A stretch of DNA of 64,000 nucleotides from Ophioderma brevispina. Its lineage: Eukaryota; Echinodermata; Ophiuroidea; Amphilepidida; Ophiodermatidae. Shown in pieces: positions 13,091 to 24,522 of this stretch (position 1 is the first letter of the stretch; every line of letters begins with the position of its first letter). The position numbers were made by a program, and so were the translations under genes. The DNA lies in NCBI GenBank assembly GCA_023653785.1, contig JAMKCH010005445.1, forward strand, positions 1 through 64,000, written 5' to 3'. The notes beneath the pieces are model-generated. The model was given only the letters and a program-made list of their open reading frames with translations. It had not been told where the DNA came from and searched no databases.

Positions 13091-13209
13091 AGAAGTCCCA
13101 TGGATGCAAATGAGGTATTGCCATTCATTCTGTCAAGCGCTATTGCACAACGTCATACAGCACATGACGGAATCAATTGTAATACCTCATTTGCATCCAT
13201 GGGACTTCT
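13091..13209. repeat. Short hairpin with perfect 29-bp arms (MITE or hairpin RNA candidate)
   Basis: agaagtcccatggatgcaaa tgaggtatt at 13091-13119 is exactly inverted at 13181-13209. The 61-nt loop contains a further near-match (attctgtca / tgacggaat). It lies 460 bp upstream of the first coding exon. Perfect arm identity suggests a young MITE or conserved hairpin. Confidence 0.7.
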
Positions 13210-13670
13210 ATATGAAACATACCATTTAACTTACTCTGGTTTCAGTAATAGGTATTTAAAGGTATGTCAACCTAGTGCAGTACCATAAACAAAACTCTGC
13301 ATTAATTCAGTCATATAGTTCTTTGACATCTGCCCTGAATACCAGCATTAGTCAAAAGCTCCATTCACTCCAAACAATACCATGACCTTGGCATTTGCCA
13401 ACATTAACTTACCTAGTGTTAGCCAAGGTCACATCCCAAGCCAAGTTGAATGGACTATAACAAAGGGTGTGTTGTACATGCAATCAGGAACTGGTATGAA
13501 GGTTTAGTATCCTGTAGGACTTTCAATAGAGTATTTGCTTGTGTACAACTTCCAAACCCTCACGGTTGACTGGTCTTTGGTGTGGCAGGCAGTTTCACCA
13601 GTGTGGAAATAGTAACTGTCATTGGTTGCTGTAGCTTGCTGCTGTCAGAGAAGTAAGGATATGCTTCAGG

Positions 13671-13722
13671 ATGGCAGCATCATCCGAAGACAAGAAGCCT
13701 ATAGTGAATCGAGAATCTGAAG
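13671..13722 (+). CDS. First coding exon of putative anoctamin (N-terminal tail)
   Basis: An ATG opens a 52-nt reading frame of 17 codons plus one base (MAASSEDKKPIVNRESE) ending at an AAG/gttggt donor. The residues are hydrophilic and disordered-looking, as expected for the variable cytosolic N-terminus of an anoctamin. The exon ends in phase 1, which joins correctly to the exon at 23658 (two leading bases, giving a Gly codon). An out-of-frame upstream ATG at 13661 would give a 19-codon ORF overlapping this start, so either leaky scanning or an acceptor at the pyrimidine-rich tract near 13646 must be considered. No promoter motif was recognised; 13540-13670 is the likely 5' leader. The identity rests on linkage to the exon at 52866, not on this segment alone. 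Confidence 0.5.
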
Positions 13723-14189
13723 GTTGGTGTGTAGAAGTGGTTACTGTGTTTTGGACATGCTGGTCCAACTCAGATGTGTGTCAGAACTATTCATGTACTT
13801 CTTATATCCATTTTCATTTTATTATGAAATTTACAAGGTCATTGCTTTTAATTTGTGTGCAAAACAAACTTACCAATTTCTTGCATATTGTGTAGTGGTG
13901 TAATGCAATGTTATCACCCCTGGTCGGTTTAAAGGGAACTCTTTGCATTGACCAGTTGGTTTTGCTGAGATTTTTTTGTATTTGTACTGGTAAACAAGTT
14001 TGTGATCTATTTGTTGGTAACTGTAATCTATTTGTTGGTAACAGAGGAGGCATGTGGCAAGGAGGTATGTTATTTGACAGAACACGACAATACCTGTGGG
14101 CTGGGCCTGCTTTTTCCAGTGTTGAAATTTTGACTAAGTGCAGGCTCACACTGGTTTTCCACCTTCCATGGCTGTGCTGAGATTTGCGT

Positions 14190-14345
14190 CAATCAAGTAA
14201 ATAATCCTGGTACTCTCTAGCTGATCTCCTGTGAGGAAGGGAAGGGGTAAAGGGATAGAAGCTAAAGAGGATTGCATATCTTGGGTGGGTATTGAACCGG
14301 GGGGGACTGGGCCCAGTCCCATGACCAGGGATGGCAAGCCCCAAG
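14190..14345 (-). mobile_element. tRNA-like SINE, minus strand
   Basis: The minus strand has CCGGTTCAATACCCACCC (B box) preceded by 'cttgccatccctggtcatgg gactggg'. The A box is missing or divergent. It lies within intron 1 near the first exon. Confidence 0.4.
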
Positions 14346-15489
14346 GGTGTCGCGATTTTGTGTCCATGGGCGCGTTTGTATGATGATGTCATCACATGAA
14401 CTTAGAGCATTTTCTAACCTCAGCTCATGAGTTTTGTGAGTTTTAACAGTGTTAGGGTTAAGGCTGGTGCAGATTTTAATTTTTAACAGGCAACATCCAT
14501 GGTTTCAAATATGTCCCTGTATAGTGGAGCTAAGGGTCCAAGTGTTGTAATATTTTGTCTGCATGTTTTCATAATTGGGAGAGAATTTTCACAAATCAAT
14601 ATATTTCCTCAAAGGAGAACTCCAACTGTGTAGAAGAAAAAATATTTGCTAACATGATTTTTTTACAATTCTTAGGTGCAGATTATGTGAAAATTCCATG
14701 CATGTAAAAAATGACATCACAAGTACCTTAAAAATATATTTTTAGCTCAAAAATGAAAAGTTATTACAGTAACCCAATTTCATATGCTTTTTACAGATTT
14801 TGTTTTCATTATCATGCTAAAAAGTCAGTCTTTGGAAGAGTTCAAAGTTTAACAGCTAAAACAGTGAAAGACCCTTGCTTTGATTAAAGGTGTCAACAAT
14901 AATTCCAGTGGTAATCCAGCAATTAGTTTCGGACCATATTGCAATGTAAAATGGCTTGTTGCTTATCTAGTACAAACACCAGGTCAGATTTTGATAGCAC
15001 TAATGAAGGCCAAGGACAGATTATTATTTAAATACAATAGGGATATGTGGGAAGCAACAATATTTTATTGCTGAATTAGTACTGATATCAAACCTGAGGC
15101 AGAAAGAAATATATTTAAGAGGGTTATTTGAGGTCAGAGGTCATATGGGGTCACAGTTTAAAATTTTAAGATGGGTTCAAGGTCGGTGGATATAAACCTC
15201 AGGTGGATGGGAAGAAGTCTAAAAAATCATCCCTCCATATTCTGTGAATATAGTGATCACAAAAGTTGAGAAACACCAACATATTACTAAATTCAGAATA
15301 ACTAGACCTGGGACAGATCTAATTTACAAGGCGGCCGTATTGGGAATGGATGGTGATCCCCTTAATGACCCCTTGAGGTGACTTGACTTTGACCCCTGTA
15401 ACTTCACCAAAATGTCATTAAATGTATTTTTACGTGTTAACAACTTTACAAGGATCAATATTATTGAGTTTCAACTCAATCCAAGCATG

Positions 15490-16545
15490 TCAGGGATTTG
15501 ACCTTTTCACCCCTATAACGTGACCCCTGCGTCACGGATGGGGTCAACTGTAATTTTTCTGTATTTACGATATCCCGAGGATTATTCCTGTCAAATTTTA
15601 GTTCAATCGGAGCTTGTTTGTAAATTTTGACTTTTGACCTTGAACTTTGACCTTTGGGGTCGAGACTATCATAGACCTCTTCTACTATAAATAATACATC
15701 ACTGTAGTAATAACGGGCTTTATATGTCCTCTATAGGCTGAGATAAATCCAATTTGGTCTTATTTTTAACTTTTTTTTGGCAAAAAATTGACCTTTTGAC
15801 CCCCTTAATGCCTTGATCCCGGTATGAAAAAAACCTCAGTAACACAACAAAAATGCATTGTTCCACCATTGCCAAACAAAAAAATTCTACTATGCTTAGT
15901 TCTGGAGATAAAAATTCTTGATGAAGTATTTTACCTTAAACCAGAAATGACCTCTTAAATGAACTTTGACTCCAAAATAAAAATACCTTGCATACACCAG
16001 CACCCCTGGCGAGTGTCAAATTGTGTAAAACGGGTTTCTATGGAGTGTGAAACTGCGCACTATGATGAGATTGCGATTTATTCCGAGATGAAATACGTGT
16101 TTACACCAATTTGGCACTCGAGAACCCTTCCCAAAGGTAACATGAATGCATATCTGGCAAGTGTAAAGTCACGTTACAATTTTTGATTTGAGATAAAATT
16201 TTTGAATATTTAAAAAAAGAAAAATATTTTTGGTTTTTGACGGAAGTGACCCCTTAATAACCTTTGATCCTGAAAATTGTGGTCAAACGAAGACCTGCCT
16301 GGTAACAATACATGTGCTCTAATGAAATCACTATTTATGTTGTAATGGGTAGTAAGGACAGCGATTTTTTGATTTTTTTCACAATTTTTGGCTTTGAAAC
16401 AGGAAATGACCCCCTTAATGACCTGTGACCCTTATCCCTAACAACCTATAGAAGCAAGGGTAAGTGGTTCTCTGAACCAGTTTGGTTGTTGAGTATCGGG
16501 TAAGGTAGAAGAAGATTAATTGTAACAAAACATTACATATTTGGC
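15490..16545. repeat. GGTCA/TGACC-rich tandem block, unit 1
   Basis: About 1.05 kb containing cccgaggattattcctgtca, gttcaatcggagcttgtttg, gaccttgaactttgaccttt, acgggctttatatgtcctct and a 'ctggagataaaaattcttga' block. The same order of blocks repeats at 16546-17455. The text has many TGACC half-sites but no ORF of interest. Confidence 0.7.
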
Positions 16546-17455
16546 GCACTGTTGACCTTTGCACCTCTTTAACGTGACCACTGGGTCACGAATAGGGTCA
16601 AACGGTATTTTTTCTGTATTTACATTATCCCGAGGATCATTCCTGTAAATTTCAGTTCAATCGGAGCTGTTTGTAATTTGACATTTGACCTTGAACTTTG
16701 ACCTTTGTAGTCGGAGACGATCATAGAACTCTCTACGATAAATGTTACATCAATGTAGTATACGGGCTTTATCTGTCCTCATAGGCTGAGCTACATCCAA
16801 TTTGGTCGTATTTTTAGCATTTTTTTGGCGAAATTGACCTTTTGACCCCCCCCCCCCCCCTTTTTATGGACCTTTGATCCGGGTATAAAAAAAACCTCGT
16901 ATACACAACAAAAATGCATTGTTCCAATGCCAAATGAAAAAATCTACTACGGTTAGTTCTGGAGATAAAAATTCTTAAAAATTATTGACCTTACACCGGA
17001 AATGACCTTAAAGGACTTTGACCTCCAAATAAAAATACCTTGTATACACCAGGAAACATGAATGGACATATCTGAAAGGTAGGGTCACTGTACTAGTCTT
17101 GGAATTTTGAGATAAAAATTTCGAATATTTTGGAATATTTTTGATTTTTGACAGGAAAACAGTGACACCTAATGACCTTTGATCCTGAACTTGTGGACAA
17201 CCCAAAGACCATGGCCGAGGTAGCAAGATATGTGCTCTAAGCGCCCACTCGGCTTACGTTAATTTGTGAAGAAAAGCGACTTTTTGAATATTTTTCACAT
17301 TTTGCTTTCAAACCGGAAAGACCCCCTTAATGACCGTTACTCCTTATCCTGAACACCCATATGGAGCAAGGGTCAGTGGTTCCTAGGAACCAGTTGGTTG
17401 ATATCGGCGAATGCTGTAGAAGAAGATAATTGTAACAATAAATACATATTTGATG
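16546..17455. repeat. GGTCA/TGACC-rich tandem block, unit 2
   Basis: Homologous to unit 1 over its length (tcccgaggatcattcctgta, ttcaatcggagctgtttgta, acgggctttatctgtcctca, ctggagataaaaattcttaa). It is shorter because of many single-base deletions and contains an 18-C homopolymer near 16847. Confidence 0.7.
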
Positions 17456-17537
17456 CCTGTGGCCAGGGTCAAGGTCAGGACAGGGGTCAATGTCATATGA
17501 CATAAATGGGGAAGGGGTCAGCGGTCATTTGGAATAA

Positions 17538-17651
17538 GTTAGTCAAAATACGTCAACCAAGACTAAGCTAGACGATGTTAAAGTGTTGGTAGAGAAGAAA
17601 GAACGAAAGAAGAGAAGCAAGCGCATCAAGAAACAGAACAAGGACGCCTGA
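17538..17651 (+). CDS. Short Lys/Arg-rich ORF of uncertain status
   Basis: After TAA at 17535 the frame is open for 37 codons to TGA at 17649, ending KKERKKRSKRIKKQNKDA. It follows the GGTCA-rich tandem block. It resembles the basic run of the 52866 exon in composition only. There is no good acceptor, start codon or donor, so it may be chance or a decayed exon. Confidence 0.15.
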   Translation, partial: VSQNTSTKTKLDDVKVLVEKKERKKRSKRIKKQNKDA

Positions 17652-17781
17652 AGGCCGCCTTTGTAGAAAGTTGACATATTCTAACCATTATGTTTGGATT
17701 TTACCCAATACCCGATTTCTGAGAGCCCAAGATATAAGTACTCTAATATTGAAAAGTAAATTTGTTTTTATTGGTGGCTAC

Positions 17782-18100
17782 CAGTGGTGTAGCCAGGATT
17801 TTAGATACGAGGGAGTACAGATTTGGGAATGTACCAACACATGTTAATGTACCAAACCGAAAATTTCTTTGACATCGCCAACGAAAATCGCAGAGTAGGA
17901 GCGTGGAGTGGTAGAAGGTAAGGGACATCATCAAACAAATATCCGCTAGAATAATTAAAATGTAGCTTTGCCAGCCGTACTGCATACATGCACATACCCT
18001 CAAAACAAGTTTTGGGGCAAATGTACTGACGGACCATAATGTAATCGACGGATCGTAATTGTTGGTGGGGGAAATTCCCCCAACTGGCTATGCCTTTGGG
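17782..18100. mobile_element. Probable hAT-like element (CAGTGGTGTAGCCAGG end)
   Basis: Left end CAGTGGTGTAGCCAGGATTT is typical of hAT termini. The expected mirrored right end is represented by ccaactggctatgcctttgg near 18080-18100, with several mismatches. No target duplication is visible and there is no transposase ORF. Confidence 0.45.
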
Positions 18101-19103
18101 AAGCATATCAGTAAGCATGATGGAGAAACATGATTATCTGACCCACTCATTTTTTGGTGTCGCCTGAACGAATGTTCATGGAGGCCACATACTAGTCCAA
18201 ATTTTGTTTGTCCGTCTGTCCTTATGTCCTCCGTATGAACTCAGGTTAACCTTTTTAAAAAGGCTCTGCAGGCTAAACGCGATCTCCCCGATTTACTTTA
18301 AACTTGATAGGATTATAGAGTAAGGTTGCCCGCAATATTATGTGTAGGTTGTGGCTGCATTATTTGCATATTCCTGAATTTTAATTAGCTTATGTGCATA
18401 TATTTTTCAGACCATTTCGGTTACCCTTTTTTGAAATGCTCTGCTGGCTAAACCCTTATCCCGATTTACTTCACACGTTGGGTATGGTGTAGAGCAGTGC
18501 CAGAATATTATTTGTATCTTTTGGCTGCATTATTTGCATATTCTGAATTATTAATTAGCTTATTTGCATAGTTTTTTCAGACATTTCGGTTAAAACCTTT
18601 TTTTGAAATGCTCTGCTGGCTAAACCCCTAATCCCCGATTTCTTCACACTTGGTAGGGTGATTGAGCATGTGGCCAAAGTATTATGTGTAGCTTTTGGCT
18701 GCTTATTTGCATTTCATGAATATTAATTATCTTATCTTGCCACCCAAAATTATAACCCTTTCCCCTGCAATGATTGTGTGCAAGTTATCTGTTTGTTCCG
18801 TAAGGCGTATAATGAATGTAACTTGGTGGAAGGAAGCGGGTTAAAGAGTTCTCTACCTTATTAGAGGTTTGGGCATATTTCTGACAAATTACATATGCAA
18901 ATGAGCTAATTATATGCACAAATCAGCGTAATCGCTAGTATTTTTTGAAACGTAACATGCGATATGCAAAATTCTTCACTGCACTAAACCCCCTTATGTT
19001 GCCATCTTTTGCCATTTGAAAGTTCCTGATACCTGCGGCTTAGATATGCAAATGACTATTAAATATGCGTAATTGCTGAATCGCTAAAATGGTACATTGG
19101 ATA

Positions 19104-19320
19104 CAGTGGCGTAACAGGCCTGCCGCTCTGAGGGGGCAAATTTCCCAGTCTTGGGAAATTTTCCCTCTCAGGGGATCAAAGGGCCACTTTTTTCCCGGTC
19201 AAGGGCAAAAACGGCTGTATTTAGCATGATTTTTGCAAATTTTCTTTCCCGGCCAAAGTCGTCAGGGGTCGGGGGGGCAACCTGCCCCCTGCCACCCCCC
19301 CCCGCCTGTTTACGCCACTG
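19104..19320. mobile_element. hAT-like MITE with perfect 8-bp target duplication
   Basis: 217 bp bounded by CAGTGGCGTAACAGG and CCTGTTTACGCCACTG, which are near-perfect inverted repeats. ATTGGATA flanks it on both sides (19096-19103 and 19321-19328). Interior blocks are G/C-rich with short TTTCCC/GGGAAA segments and no coding sequence. The same family occurs at 33205, 35505 and 45262. Confidence 0.88.
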
Positions 19321-19379
19321 ATTGGATATGTGAACTTCCTTTGCTACATTACAACTATATCCCATACATCTTGTGTGTG

Positions 19380-19800
19380 AATCGTTGGAGGGGGAATGGT
19401 GGGGTGTTGGGGAGGGGCAGAGTGGGTGTGGGGGAGGGGGCAGAGTGTGGTGTGGGGGATGGGGCAGAGTTGGGGTGTGGGGGAGGGGAAGGTGGGGTGT
19501 GGGGGAGGGGGAAGGGGTGTGGGTGTTGGGGAGGGGGAAGGGTGGAGGTGTGGTGGAGTTGCAGGGTGGGGTGTTGGGGAGGGGCAGGTGGAGTGTTGGT
19601 GAGGAGGCAGGGTGGGGTGTTGGGGAGGGGGCAGGGTGGGGTGTGTAGTGGCGAGTTGGGGTGTTTTAGTGGCGAAGGTGGGGTGCGTCTTGGAGGTGGG
19701 GTGGGGTGGGGTTCGGTCGGGAGGGTCGGGTGGTGTGCATCTGTGGTGGGGTTTGGGGTAGGGTGCATCGCGGAAAGGGTGTGGTGCGTCGGCGAGGGCG
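19380..19800. repeat. G-rich minisatellite (GGGGTGTTGGGGAGGGGGCAG)
   Basis: About 420 bp built from units of roughly 32-37 bp, such as gggtgttggggagggggcag. The G strand is +, with many GGGG runs spaced for G-quadruplex formation. The long open frames on both strands (up to 203 codons) are by-products of low stop-codon content, not genes. Confidence 0.85.
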
Positions 19801-20290
19801 GGGTGACCTCATGTGACCTTGTGACCGTTGGTGACTTCGTGTGAACCTTTGTGATTTCGGTGACTTCCTTTGTGACCCTTGGTGGAACTTCAAATGTTAC
19901 CTTTGTGACCCCCCATGTACCTCATGTGACCTTGATGACCTTGTGACCTTGTGACTGTGACCTTGCTGACTTGTGACATTGTGTGAATTCTTGTGACCTT
20001 TGTGACCCCTGTTGACCCTTGTGACCTCATGTGAACTTTGAGTGACCGCATGTGGACCTTGACCTCAATGTCACCTTTGGCCCATTCACAAATTCGGTGT
20101 GCCCCCGGGTGGGTCAGGGTGGGATGCGACGGGGAGGGGTGCGTCGTTGGAAGGGTGCGTCGGTGGGAATGACACGAGTGTGTAAGGGTTCCAATCGGTA
20201 GGTCTAAGTGAAAAGCACCGTCACGGGGTGGTGTGACCCCTCGTGATCTTTGTGACCCATGTGACCTTGTGACACTTCTCTCCAGTGCAT
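19800..20290. repeat. GTGACC-rich minisatellite
   Basis: Repeated (cct)tGTGACCTTGTGACC motifs with irregular spacing, interrupted at 20085-20220 by a G-rich segment like the preceding minisatellite (gtcgttggaagggtgcgtcg). The long minus-strand frame is not credible as a gene. Confidence 0.75.
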
Positions 20291-20334
20291 TTGTTCTCTT
20301 TCTAATCAATCATATGCGCAAACTATTTCAGCAT

Positions 20335-20425
20335 AAGCAAGTGATTCGCGGCCACCAGGCGACACGTGGGGTTCGAGAACCGCCTTGTTTTTTCAAACAA
20401 GCACGCTGACTCAGCCCTCCAGTAA
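20335..20425 (+). mobile_element. tRNA-like SINE remnant
   Basis: GTGGGGTTCGAGAACCGCC contains a B-box match, followed by a polar body (aacaagcacgctgactcagc). The A box is not convincing. Short and isolated. Confidence 0.35.
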
Positions 20426-20504
20426 GTTTAGGCAATATACTGGATTACCTGTACATGTATGTTTGATATTGTAGTGGGGTACATTTTGTAATGTATATAA
20501 AAGG

Positions 20505-21273
20505 GGCATTTCAGATTCACAGAATTGTCCCTCCAGCTTAAAAGTTAGGAGTTTGGGCCCCCACAACACAATGTGTTTTGTAGGTTGTTATACCAAGCCT
20601 GTCCCCAAAACTCGTGTGTGTAAACCCTACGGTATACTAATTCCATTGCATTCGGTCCTACATAACCGACCTTTAATGACAGTTGCACAGTGCATGGAAC
20701 CAAATATTCCCACTTCAGGATTTGACAAATGATGCACGTAGATTTACGACTGAGTTTCGGGAGGCGGAACGGACCCCAGGTTGGCATGGGCAGCAAAAGC
20801 CAGTATTCAACTCTACAAACTAAACCAAATACCCAATGATCTTCTAAACAGGCATGTTGATTAGAAAATGACAAGGTCATGTGTGGATACTTTTTGGATA
20901 GGTTATGGAATATTAATGAGCTCGTGGGGCATTGATATTTTTAAAAAAAAAAAATTGATACAAATCACAGTGTGCAGGGTATCTTAATTACACACTGCCT
21001 ATGAGGATCAGAAACACTGGGCCTAAGTATGTGTGCTTTAGTAACTTGCCAGATTTGATCTTTTCTGGAAGAAACTTGTAATTTTGTAGTTTTGTCAGTT
21101 AACAGAAAGTACAATGCACGTGTTACTATGGGCACTCTGTTACAAACATGGTCATAACATCAAAAGCACCATCAGAATCCACTGAATTTTAGAAATAACC
21201 TTTTCTTGGGATATCTAATGAAAACATAAACAAAATAAATGGTGCTGGGATCATAAATGCACCTTTAAATTTG
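20505..21273. mobile_element. Diverged larger relative of the GGGGCATTTCGTGAT MITE
   Basis: Begins aaaggggcatttcagattca and ends ggtgctgggatcataaatgcacc tttaaa. Near the right end, ttttcttgggatatctaatg parallels cttttctcaaggatatctag in the copy at 42668. The extra interior (GC-richer, 20560-20850) is unexplained. Confidence 0.45.
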
Positions 21274-21606
21274 ACAGCGTATAGATATCTATGTTTAATT
21301 TGACCATGACTGCACTGTTACTAACACGCCTCAGGAAATAGTATTTCCTCTTATTACATGATACTAAGGAACATTGATTGTGAAATGACAGTTAAGATAT
21401 TGTCATATTTTATGATAAGACCTTTTTTGTGTGTATGTGTGTTTTAGTTGTGTATACGTCAGTTCAGTTTAGGGTACCTCTTACCTAAAAAAAAGCAAGG
21501 GGTACCCTAATAACATTGAGACCTTTCAAATCTGAACCTCAAATTGTTTTGGGTGCTGCAGTTTCAAGAGTAAATAAAGTGGTTTGATTATTTAAAGTTA
21601 AATGGG

Positions 21607-21735
21607 ATGACCTGATTTAAGTATGTAAAGTTTCATCTTGATCGAATGGCCTTCACCCCAGAACCCCATCTGGAAAGTTTTGCACCGATATTTCAACCAG
21701 TTTTGATGCAAGAGCTAAAAATCTGAGGTTTGGGG
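21607..21735. repeat. Dispersed repeat (GAATGGCCTTCACCCC), partial copy
   Basis: tcatcttgatcgaatggcct tcaccccagaaccccat ... gccgatatttcaacc closely matches 44704-44830. It is an older interspersed element. Confidence 0.6.
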
Positions 21736-22425
21736 GATGAAGCAATTAGCAATTGAAACATGGCCCTTTAAATTGAAAAATACTCTCATTTGAAAACTTG
21801 GAGCAATGCATGATGGGAAATATTTGATCATCTAGTCTGGGAAATTCATAACTGTAAATAATTTAAGGCAAATGCATTTAACTTGATCTTCAATTGCAAA
21901 ATATCATTTACAACTTACCTGCCTGCTAAACATACGCACACATCTAGATCCATTCATGCTTCTCATCACCAAATGGACCTATTGTGTCAAAGTGTTTTTA
22001 AGTTGTTCAATGGCCATGGGTAAATGTATGAAAGTGGGATAATTTTCTAGAAGATTATAAGAAAGTAATATCTTTTTGCCTGATACCTTTCTTAATAAGG
22101 CTTTATACCACAAAATACCACACATTGTGATTCTGTTGTAACTTGTATGTCACGGTTACAGAGTTAAAAAAAAAAAACCACATTCAAATGTTGAGTTATT
22201 GGATTGTGTCAAGATGAAAGCTGCACTGTCACAAACATGCCTTGTTTGGGCTACAATGTACGTAAAACATTAATTTAAAAGATTAAAAAATTTTGTGCGT
22301 TTGTCAAAAGATATATTTTAAAAATGTGTTCCCAACTACAGGGAAAAAATGTGAAATTTGTGGTCACTTTTTGGCACCAATAATAGTAGGTAGCTTGTTT
22401 TCACACTGCATGCATCTGTCTCGGT

Positions 22426-22553
22426 GTTAACGGAGGTATACTTGTGTGACTCCATTTCTTATGTATTGATTTATTCTGTCATGACTTGTGTCAGCTTTTG
22501 CTACTGTGTGTCTATTTTAAACAAAAAAGTCACACAAGTATACCTGTGTTAAC
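22426..22553. repeat. Short inverted-repeat element (26-bp arms)
   Basis: gttaacggaggtatacttgt gtgact at 22426-22451 pairs with agtcacacaagtatacctgt gttaac at 22528-22553 with two mismatches. The 76-bp spacer has no feature. Probably a tiny MITE or solo hairpin. Confidence 0.55.
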
Positions 22554-22879
22554 TTGTCTGTCTGTCCACTTGTGCTAACTGAGGCATACTGAATGCTGTA
22601 TTTGCTCCAATACAAAATTAGAAATTTCATGATTTTTGTACCAAAGAAATAATTCTCACATAATTCTTGCAGATGGGGAAAGATTTACAGTGGTGAAAAA
22701 AAAAAATCAGGGCTTTCATTTTTTCAGGGCACCTGAAATGCGAAATGTCTTTGCACCTTTAACCAATTAGCAACTCCGAGGTTGTGCTGCATTATATCTT
22801 TAGAGATGTTGTAAGAAAGGTAGAGAAGTTGGTTCTTGTTGTGATTGTGAGTGTATCGTGTGCAGATTGAGTGTATCTG

Positions 22880-23055
22880 TATTTCTGATTTTAAGTGTGT
22901 CATGAATGTTCTCCTCTTGATATGAGAGCCTGACACTTGCATACACTCACCACTAAGATTTGTGAGAAACAGCCTTCTGGGTTTTAATGGTAGAAGTGAT
23001 AATGCATACTGTAACACCTATTCACTACTTTGCTAATATTGATATTGATGGTTTA
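22880..23055. repeat. Dispersed repeat, copy 2 (GAGAGCCTGACACTTGCA)
   Basis: Partner of the 8280 copy; the shared end reads cacctattcactactttgct aata ... gatggttta. No coding capacity. Confidence 0.55.
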
Positions 23056-23657
23056 AAATTATTCTGAAAGTGAAATGCAGGAAATATTGTTAAAATTTTT
23101 GTTAAGAATGTAACACTTAATTCCATGCATTGTCAATGACTGTCAGGTACGATGTCAATATAGTACTTTTGATGTAAAAGGCCACTTATAAACAATGTAT
23201 TAAAATGTTAACCTATTTACATAGTGTTCGACAAGGATCAATCCTTTGCCTTGGCCATGTTTACTGATTTAAAATTCACATTACATTACAACTTCTCTTG
23301 CAGTAACTTGTTCTTGTTAGAGCTACTATGTGGATATGCTTATTTAACCTGAAAGGGTACATGCAGATATTTGCAATTTACTTAACTTTCCTATATAGTT
23401 TTAGTTTTAATTTAATATAGACTAATGACAGCTGTAGCCTATAGATCAGTTATAGGAAAAATATAAAAATTGTGTGTACTGTTATTTGTAAAAATAAACC
23501 ATTAGTTTCTATTGTTCCATAACAAAACAAAAAGGTTGCTGCTACATTTGCTTGTCTTAAAATAGGTTATTCTGCAGATAATGTACATTTTTTGTGAAAG
23601 AAAGTTCACTTTTTTATTAATTATATTTGATAAATTTTTGTTCTTGTTTTCTGACAG

Positions 23658-23746
23658 GGTTTGAAGGTTATGAAAACCAGAGTAAACCTGCAGGGGCAGA
23701 GAACATAGAGCTCACTGAGGGTGAACAACAACCACTCAATTCCGAT
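23658..23746 (+). CDS. Second coding exon of putative anoctamin N-terminus
   Basis: This exon is flanked by a pyrimidine-rich acceptor (ttcttgttttctgacag) and a strong donor (gtaagt). Only one of the three frames is open; it needs two bases to complete the first codon and ends in phase 0. It reads FEGYENQSKPAG, then AENIELTEGEQQPLNSD: an acidic, polar segment with no membrane stretch. The start phase exactly matches the 13671 exon, and the end phase matches every cassette exon downstream. The YENQ and acidic content are consistent with a disordered cytosolic tail. The intron before it is about 9.9 kb and the next recognised exon is about 8 kb downstream. Confidence 0.55.
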
Positions 23747-24522
23747 GTAAGTTAAATATTTGTCGTAATGTCATGTGTTTTTTTTCTGGGCAAGGGGAAG
23801 TGGAAGGCAGGTAAGGGCTAGTATTGCATGGTACTATGCTAAATTCAGTCAAGGAAATTACCAATTTTTTTTCAGTTCTTGGCAGTTATGCAAGGATAGC
23901 ATAACTTCAAACCCATTACTCTTCAAGAATAAAGAAATCTTAAGTCAATTTCAAACTTACCATAGGCTCTTAGGAAGTTTTCAAGTTAAGTGGAGCCCAC
24001 TTTCAAAGGGTGATGGAACTCTGTGAGGCCAGGAGTGCCGGGGGGAGGGTGCGCGGGGCGAAAGGGAAAAAGCTTGGAATGTGATTGTTTTTTGGTAAAA
24101 AGCATTAAGCCAGAATTATTGGGGTGCTAGCTTCCCCTTGTTCATAAGCATATTCTTTTGCAATGTTTTCACTGTAATACATTTTCTGTCATGAATTCTA
24201 TTCTATTCAGGTCTGTGGAGGATCACCATGGTTGGCCGTCATGATGTCCTGGCAGACACTATATACTGATGGATCTACACCAAACCATTATCCCTCATTA
24301 CGCCTGCCGGCTATTCCTAATTAAACTCCCCCATCTACACCATCTGCACCTTTCCCCCCCCCCCCCATTTCTCTCAACTCTTTGAGGCCCTGCTCTCTTT
24401 CCCCTAGCCAATCACTTAAAGGATAGACCGGGAGATACCAGCAACTTAATACCTGATTTTTACCATGTTGCTTGTATGATATTGTATCGACATACTTGGG
24501 CATCTTGCAAACCAAAAAGTCT

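Noticed and set aside
19233..19844. 203-codon plus-strand open frame
   Set aside because: Composed almost wholly of G, V, C and W from the G-rich minisatellite; the opposite strand has equally long P/T/H frames. A low-complexity artefact.
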